From: Bacillota bacterium
GTDB lineage: Bacteria; Bacillota; Dethiobacteria; DTU022; UBA8154
Reading direction: 5' to 3'
Assembly: GCA_012839215.1 (NCBI GenBank)
Contig: DUNV01000138.1
Span: 1-50,773, forward strand
DNA length: 50,773 nucleotides
Shown: in pieces, positions 46,347 through 50,773 of the stretch
How the letters are laid out: each line of letters begins with the position of its first letter
Position numbering within the stretch: the first letter of the stretch is position 1
Notes under the pieces: model-generated
Database searches by the model: none
Told to the model about the DNA's origin: nothing
The model's input: the letters and a program-made list of their open reading frames with translations, nothing else
Position numbers and translations under genes: made by a program

Positions 46347-47414
46347 ATGGCATTAAGAGCAGATATAGAAAGGGACTTGCCCGGTTTCAAGCTACGTGTT
46401 TCGCTAGATTGCCAGGAAAAAACCCTCGGTCTTCTTGGTGGTTCCGGTTCCGGCAAAAGTATGACGCTGCGTTGCATTGCCGGATTGGATAAGCCTACAA
46501 GGGGGCGCATTACCCTGGGAGGGCGGGTCCTGTTTGATTCAAAGGAAGGCATAGATCTTCCCCCACAACAACGCAGGGTTGGTTTCCTGTTCCAAAATTA
46601 TGCCCTTTTTCCCCATTTGACTGTGGCAGGAAACATTGCCATGGGCCTACGGGGAATGAAAAAGCATGAACAAAAAAAAACTATCAAGGAAATGGTGGCC
46701 AAGGTCAAACTGGAAGGGATGGAAAACAGGTTTCCCCGCCAGCTTTCTGGCGGGCAGCAACAGAGGGTTGCCCTTGCCAGGGCCCTGGTCCTGCAACCGG
46801 AAGTACTATTGTTAGATGAACCTTTTTCCGCCCTGGATAATCACCTGAGAGGAGAAATGGAACAGGAACTGAAGGATTTGCTGGGTAGTTATGATGGCTC
46901 ATCTGTTTTCGTGACCCATAACCTGGAGGAGGCCTACCGCCTTTGCCCAAACCTTTTGATTTTGGAGGATGGAAATGTTATAGCTGGTGGCCCCAGGGAA
47001 GATATTTTTAACAATCCCCCGAACCTGGCAACAGCCCGCATAACGGGCTGTCAAAATTTATCAAGGATTAGGATCCGCAAGGATAACACCGTGGAGGCCC
47101 TTGATTGGGGATGTGTCTTGCATGTGAACAGTAACAATATGCCTAGTGGGGCAAGCTATGCGGGCATTCCCAGCAGATATATCCGTCCAGCCGGCAAGGA
47201 TGACCTCATTAACGCCATGCACTGCCGGGTTATAAATGTCATCGAATCCCCCTATCAGGTAACCCTGTCGGTTAAACTCTTGGGGCGGGAATCGAATAAC
47301 CTAAGCTGCCTTAAGCTATCTGTCCAGAACGAGGAATGGCAGCGGATAATTTCCCAGGGCCTTGAAGAATTTAAAATATGCCTCCCACCGGAAAGAGTCT
47401 TCCTAACTTTTTAA
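46347..47414 (+). CDS. modC: Molybdate ABC transporter ATP-binding protein
   Basis: Walker A GGSGSGKSMT, signature LSGGQQQRVALARAL, Walker B VLLLDEPFSALD; C-terminal TOBE-like region. Confidence 0.94.
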   Translation: MALRADIERDLPGFKLRVSLDCQEKTLGLLGGSGSGKSMTLRCIAGLDKPTRGRITLGGRVLFDSKEGIDLPPQQRRVGFLFQNYALFPHLTVAGNIAMGLRGMKKHEQKKTIKEMVAKVKLEGMENRFPRQLSGGQQQRVALARALVLQPEVLLLDEPFSALDNHLRGEMEQELKDLLGSYDGSSVFVTHNLEEAYRLCPNLLILEDGNVIAGGPREDIFNNPPNLATARITGCQNLSRIRIRKDNTVEALDWGCVLHVNSNNMPSGASYAGIPSRYIRPAGKDDLINAMHCRVINVIESPYQVTLSVKLLGRESNNLSCLKLSVQNEEWQRIISQGLEEFKICLPPERVFLTF

Positions 47415-47503
47415 AATTGCAGGAAGGACTTTGTTTAATAATGAAGAATAATATCCTAACCTGTTGTTAACAGATTTACAAGTCTAGCGAAAGAGGGACG
47501 GCA

Positions 47504-48529
47504 ATGAAGGTCTTACCAGTGGAAAAAGCAATCGGGCAAGTATTAGGGCAAGATTTGACAAAAATTATTCCCGGAGAGTTTAAAGGACCCGCTTTTCGTA
47601 AGGGACGGATTATTAAAGAGGAAGATATTCCCCATCTGTTGCAAATGGGTAAGGAAAATGTTTTTGTCTATGAACTGGACGAAAACTCCCTGCATGAAAA
47701 TGATGCCGCCCGCATCCTGGCTGCAGGGATTGCCGGTGAGGGCATGGCATTGGGCGAGGCAAAAGAGGGCAGGGCTAATCTGCTGGCCGTCGAAAAAGGG
47801 TTATTAAAAGTAGATGTCAATGGTTTGTATGCTGCCAACAGGCAGCAGGAAATCGCCATTTCCAGCATTCACAATAATAGCGTTGTAAATGCCGGTGATC
47901 TTTCCGCTGCTGTTAAAATTATCCCCCTAGTGGTGGAGAAAAAAAAGATAGAAGATATTATTCGGCAAGTTAAGGAAAACGGGCCGCTTGTTTCTGTAAA
48001 ACCTCTTAAACCTCTGGCGACATCCCTAATTATTACGGGGAATGAAGTGTATCATGGCCGGATTGCTGATCGTTTTGCACCGGTAATTGAGGCGAAAATG
48101 CAAAAATTTGATTGTGAAATCATCAGCAAAGAATACCTGCCCGATGATAGCATAAAAATTTCCGATGCCATTAAAAAGGCCAGGGATGCAGGGGCAGGGC
48201 TAATATTGGTAACCGGTGGTATGGCTGTGGATCCGGACGATTCAACACCGGCAGCTATCCTGGCTGCCGGGGGCCAGGCGGTTTCCTATGGTGTGCCCCT
48301 AATGCCCGGGGCCATGTTTATGCTCGCCTATTTAGACGACCTGCCGATTATGGGACTTCCCGGCGGGGCCATGTATTATAAAACAACTGTCTTTGATCTC
48401 CTGCTCCCCAGGATACTGGCAGGGGAACGTGTCCAAAAGGAGGATATCGTTGTCCTGAGCCATGGAGGGCTATGTTTGACCTGTTCCGTGTGTACCTATC
48501 CAAAATGCCACTTCGGCAAAAGCATTTAA
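47504..48529 (+). CDS. Molybdopterin-binding (MoeA/MogA-domain) protein with Cys-rich C-terminal tail
   Basis: LIITGNEVYHGRIADRFAPVIEAKMQKF, LILVTGGMAVDPDDSTPAAI; tail CLTCSVCTYPKCHFGKSI. Confidence 0.85.
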   Translation: MKVLPVEKAIGQVLGQDLTKIIPGEFKGPAFRKGRIIKEEDIPHLLQMGKENVFVYELDENSLHENDAARILAAGIAGEGMALGEAKEGRANLLAVEKGLLKVDVNGLYAANRQQEIAISSIHNNSVVNAGDLSAAVKIIPLVVEKKKIEDIIRQVKENGPLVSVKPLKPLATSLIITGNEVYHGRIADRFAPVIEAKMQKFDCEIISKEYLPDDSIKISDAIKKARDAGAGLILVTGGMAVDPDDSTPAAILAAGGQAVSYGVPLMPGAMFMLAYLDDLPIMGLPGGAMYYKTTVFDLLLPRILAGERVQKEDIVVLSHGGLCLTCSVCTYPKCHFGKSI

Positions 48530-48554
48530 AAATCTTCAAGCCGGAGGTAACATT

Positions 48555-49235
48555 TTGAAAACAACAGATATGTCTGCTGTGATCCTTGCCGGGGGGAGCA
48601 GTAGCCGCATGGTGAAAAACAAACTGCTTTTACCTCTTGGCGGGTTTACCATAGTGGAGACGCTTGTAGGAGTTCTTGATGGACTGTTTGACGAATGCAT
48701 TATCGTCACGGATCGGCCCCAGGATTATCGTGGGCTTCCCGTTCGCATAGCTCCTGATTTATATGAAGGTGTTCCCAAAAGTTCTTTGCGTGGTATTCAT
48801 GGGGGGCTAAGTGCCTCACACCATGCCTATAGTTTTATTGTGGGAGGCGATATGCCCTTTGTGGTGCCCGGGTTTGTTACCCATCTTTGCATGCTTGCCG
48901 ATGGGTATGATTTGGTTGTCCCCTGGAAAGAACCTCATTTTCATCCTCTTGTCGCAGTATATAACCGGGGCATTCTTCCGCTTGTGAATGAAATGCTTGC
49001 TTCGGGAAACTATAAGCTAAACTCTCTGCGGGAAAAGATCCACACGCTCAGCGTCCATGTGGATGACCTGCGTACTTATGATCCCCAGCTGTGGTCTCTC
49101 TTCAATATCAACACACCGGATGATTATGCCCTGGCCAAAGCACATTTTGAAAGGATATCTGAAGTTAAAAATCTTCCCGATGGGAGAAACTCACCAGATG
49201 ATCGCTCTAGAAAAAGCAAAAAAGATACTCGATGA
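48555..49235 (+). CDS. mobA: MobA-type NTP-transferase (molybdenum cofactor guanylyltransferase)
   Basis: SAVILAGGSSSRMVKNKLLLPLGG, VGGDMPFVVPGFV, HPLVAVY. Confidence 0.88.
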   Translation: MKTTDMSAVILAGGSSSRMVKNKLLLPLGGFTIVETLVGVLDGLFDECIIVTDRPQDYRGLPVRIAPDLYEGVPKSSLRGIHGGLSASHHAYSFIVGGDMPFVVPGFVTHLCMLADGYDLVVPWKEPHFHPLVAVYNRGILPLVNEMLASGNYKLNSLREKIHTLSVHVDDLRTYDPQLWSLFNINTPDDYALAKAHFERISEVKNLPDGRNSPDDRSRKSKKDTR

Positions 49236-50439
49236 CTATTTACTAGAAGTACTACCAATTTTTCGAAGGGTTGAAACGGTACCTTTATGGGAGGCCGGGG
49301 GAAGGGTACTTGCCGAAGATGTCGTTGCCGGCGAGGATGCTCCTGCCTTTAACCGATCCCACGTGGATGGTTACGCGTTTTTAGCGGCCGATAGCTACGG
49401 GGCCGCCCCAAATAGCCCTGTTACCCTAACAATTATCGATACCATAGCTGCTGGCTCATACTCGCTTAAAGAAATTACCCCAGGAACGGCTATGAAAATT
49501 TTTACCGGGGCACCTCTGCCTCCGGCAGCCGATTGTATCATCAAAAAAGAAGAGATCGAGGAGACTTTTACCGCCTCCGGCGCGGCCATTATTATCAAAA
49601 GAGCTGTTGGTGCCGGTGAAAACATATCCAACAAGGGGGAAGATCTTACCTCCGGCGATTTTCTTCTCAGCCGTGGTACTATTATTTCCTCGGCGCAGGT
49701 GGAGATCCTGGCAACTTTGGGGATCGATCCTGTTACAGTATATGCCCGGCCTCAGATCGGAATATTTTCCACAGGCAATGAACTGGTCACCTTGCAAAAC
49801 AAGTTGCAACACGGGCAGCTTCGGGCTTCCAATATTTATACCCTGGCAGAAATTATCCGACGGGCCGGAGGGTCTCCTGTTAACTTGGGAATAGTTCGTG
49901 ATCGGGCTGATGATGTGCTGCAAGCCTATGCCAAGGCGGATCAGTTACAATTGCCAATGGTTATTTCCACCGGGGGTACTGCCTCAGGCGATTTTGATGT
50001 TACCAAGGCCGCTATGGAACAGGCAGGATCGAGCAGGCTTTTTAATAAAGTTGCCATGCGCCCGGGAGCCCCATTCGTTGTTTCCAAAAAGGAAAACCGG
50101 CTTTTAATTGGCCTGTCGGGAAATCCGGGGGGAGCAATTGTAACCATGTTCATTTTTCTTTTTCCGATGATTTCCAAGCTGGCGGGGGACAACAAATATT
50201 TGTCACCCAGTCGGGGGAGGTTGACAGGGCCAATTGTTCGCCAAGGCGGCCTGAGGGGGTTCTTTTGGGGATGTTGCGATAAACGGGGCGGTCGTCTTTA
50301 CGTTACCCCCTTCCGAAACCAGTTTTGTGGTGCCATCAAAGTTCACCTGCACAGCAATTGCTTAATTGAGGTTCCGGCCGGAAAGGTAAATTTGCTTCCC
50401 GGCGACGATGTTAATATTTGGCATTTACCCTGCTTGTAG
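49180..50439 (+). CDS. moeA: Molybdopterin molybdenumtransferase
   Basis: PAFNRSHVDGYAFLAADS, IFTGAPLPPAADCIIKKEE, IGIFSTGNELV, VISTGGTASGDFD, MRPGAPF, GLSGNPGGA. ORF track starts at 49057; ATG at 49180 preferred (overlaps mobA). Confidence 0.93.
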   Translation: MGETHQMIALEKAKKILDDYLLEVLPIFRRVETVPLWEAGGRVLAEDVVAGEDAPAFNRSHVDGYAFLAADSYGAAPNSPVTLTIIDTIAAGSYSLKEITPGTAMKIFTGAPLPPAADCIIKKEEIEETFTASGAAIIIKRAVGAGENISNKGEDLTSGDFLLSRGTIISSAQVEILATLGIDPVTVYARPQIGIFSTGNELVTLQNKLQHGQLRASNIYTLAEIIRRAGGSPVNLGIVRDRADDVLQAYAKADQLQLPMVISTGGTASGDFDVTKAAMEQAGSSRLFNKVAMRPGAPFVVSKKENRLLIGLSGNPGGAIVTMFIFLFPMISKLAGDNKYLSPSRGRLTGPIVRQGGLRGFFWGCCDKRGGRLYVTPFRNQFCGAIKVHLHSNCLIEVPAGKVNLLPGDDVNIWHLPCL

Positions 50440-50669
50440 GGCTGTTAATAAATGGTAGATTATTATATGAATTACAATCTACAGTTAAATAGGGCAATAT
50501 AGCGCAATACTATGCTTTACTGAGGCTATTGCCATAAAAGACGATAATTCCCCTAATATCCCCATATTTAATCTGCAATTACAATTTATAATTTTCTTTT
50601 TTAGCTTTATAATATAAATAAAAAAACAATCGTTCACTATTCCGAACACAGGCGAGGAGGTGGGTATTT

Positions 50670-50773
50670 ATGGAAAAAAATGATGAAATTTATTGTTTTG
50701 GTTCTATAGCATCCCGGGGGAAAATTCCCAGCCTCATCAAAGCCATGCATGAAGAGGAGCGCATACGCAATAG
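50670..50773 (+). CDS. Start of an unidentified ORF truncated by the window end
   Basis: AGGAGGTGGG RBS upstream then ATG; MEKNDEIYCFGSIASRGKIPSLIKAMHEEERIRN..., open to the window edge. Confidence 0.45.
   Translation, partial: MEKNDEIYCFGSIASRGKIPSLIKAMHEEERIRN

Noticed and set aside
1-50773. CRISPR arrays, rRNA, tRNA genes or transposases
   Set aside because: No regular repeat-spacer arrays, no tRNA TPsiC-like GGTTCRANYCC context with acceptor stems, and no transposase motifs were found by eye.

Overview
The window looks like a chromosomal segment from an anaerobic, spore-forming Firmicute (GerW/YtfJ- and DUF2953-like sporulation proteins, NfnAB, SLH-domain surface proteins). The flanks are largely housekeeping: homoserine dehydrogenase, alanine racemase, MazEF, SerA, a DUF3343 + NifS-like pair, a xanthine/uracil permease and NfnAB on the left. 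On the right is a dense molybdenum section: MOT1-type transporter, molbindin, ModABC, a MoeA-like protein, MobA and MoeA. The centre (about 14.8-32.9 kb) is the most unusual part. A predicted cytosolic ModE-HTH + TupA-like ligand-domain regulator is followed by a nine-gene, same-strand, mostly tightly packed cluster of exported proteins. Five copies of one module (degenerate sulfite-oxidase/molybdopterin-binding-like fold plus chitobiase-C-terminal-like segment, signature STINTWPTK...GQRAVTEQT...KVHYTLDGSDPT...SPMYNW.AKRWW) are spread over four proteins. These are combined with Big_2, DUF1533/Shr-HID-like, ZU5-like, DUF4430, copper-amine-oxidase-stalk and SLH domains. A MotA/TolQ/ExbB-like protein and a DUF2149 protein (ExbD-like TM-Asp) are embedded in the cluster, suggesting a proton-motive-force-energised surface system in an apparently SLH-type cell envelope, possibly for metal, metal-oxyanion or tetrapyrrole capture. 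Other items: two HTH-Uma2 fusions interleaved with a sulfide-type Thi4 and a Sir2, 17-bp repeats just after two minus-strand genes, a tandem-SET protein with a degenerate first domain, an N-terminally truncated VapD, an ECF sigma lacking region 4, and several structured leaders. All family calls were made by eye from sequence motifs; no database search was run.
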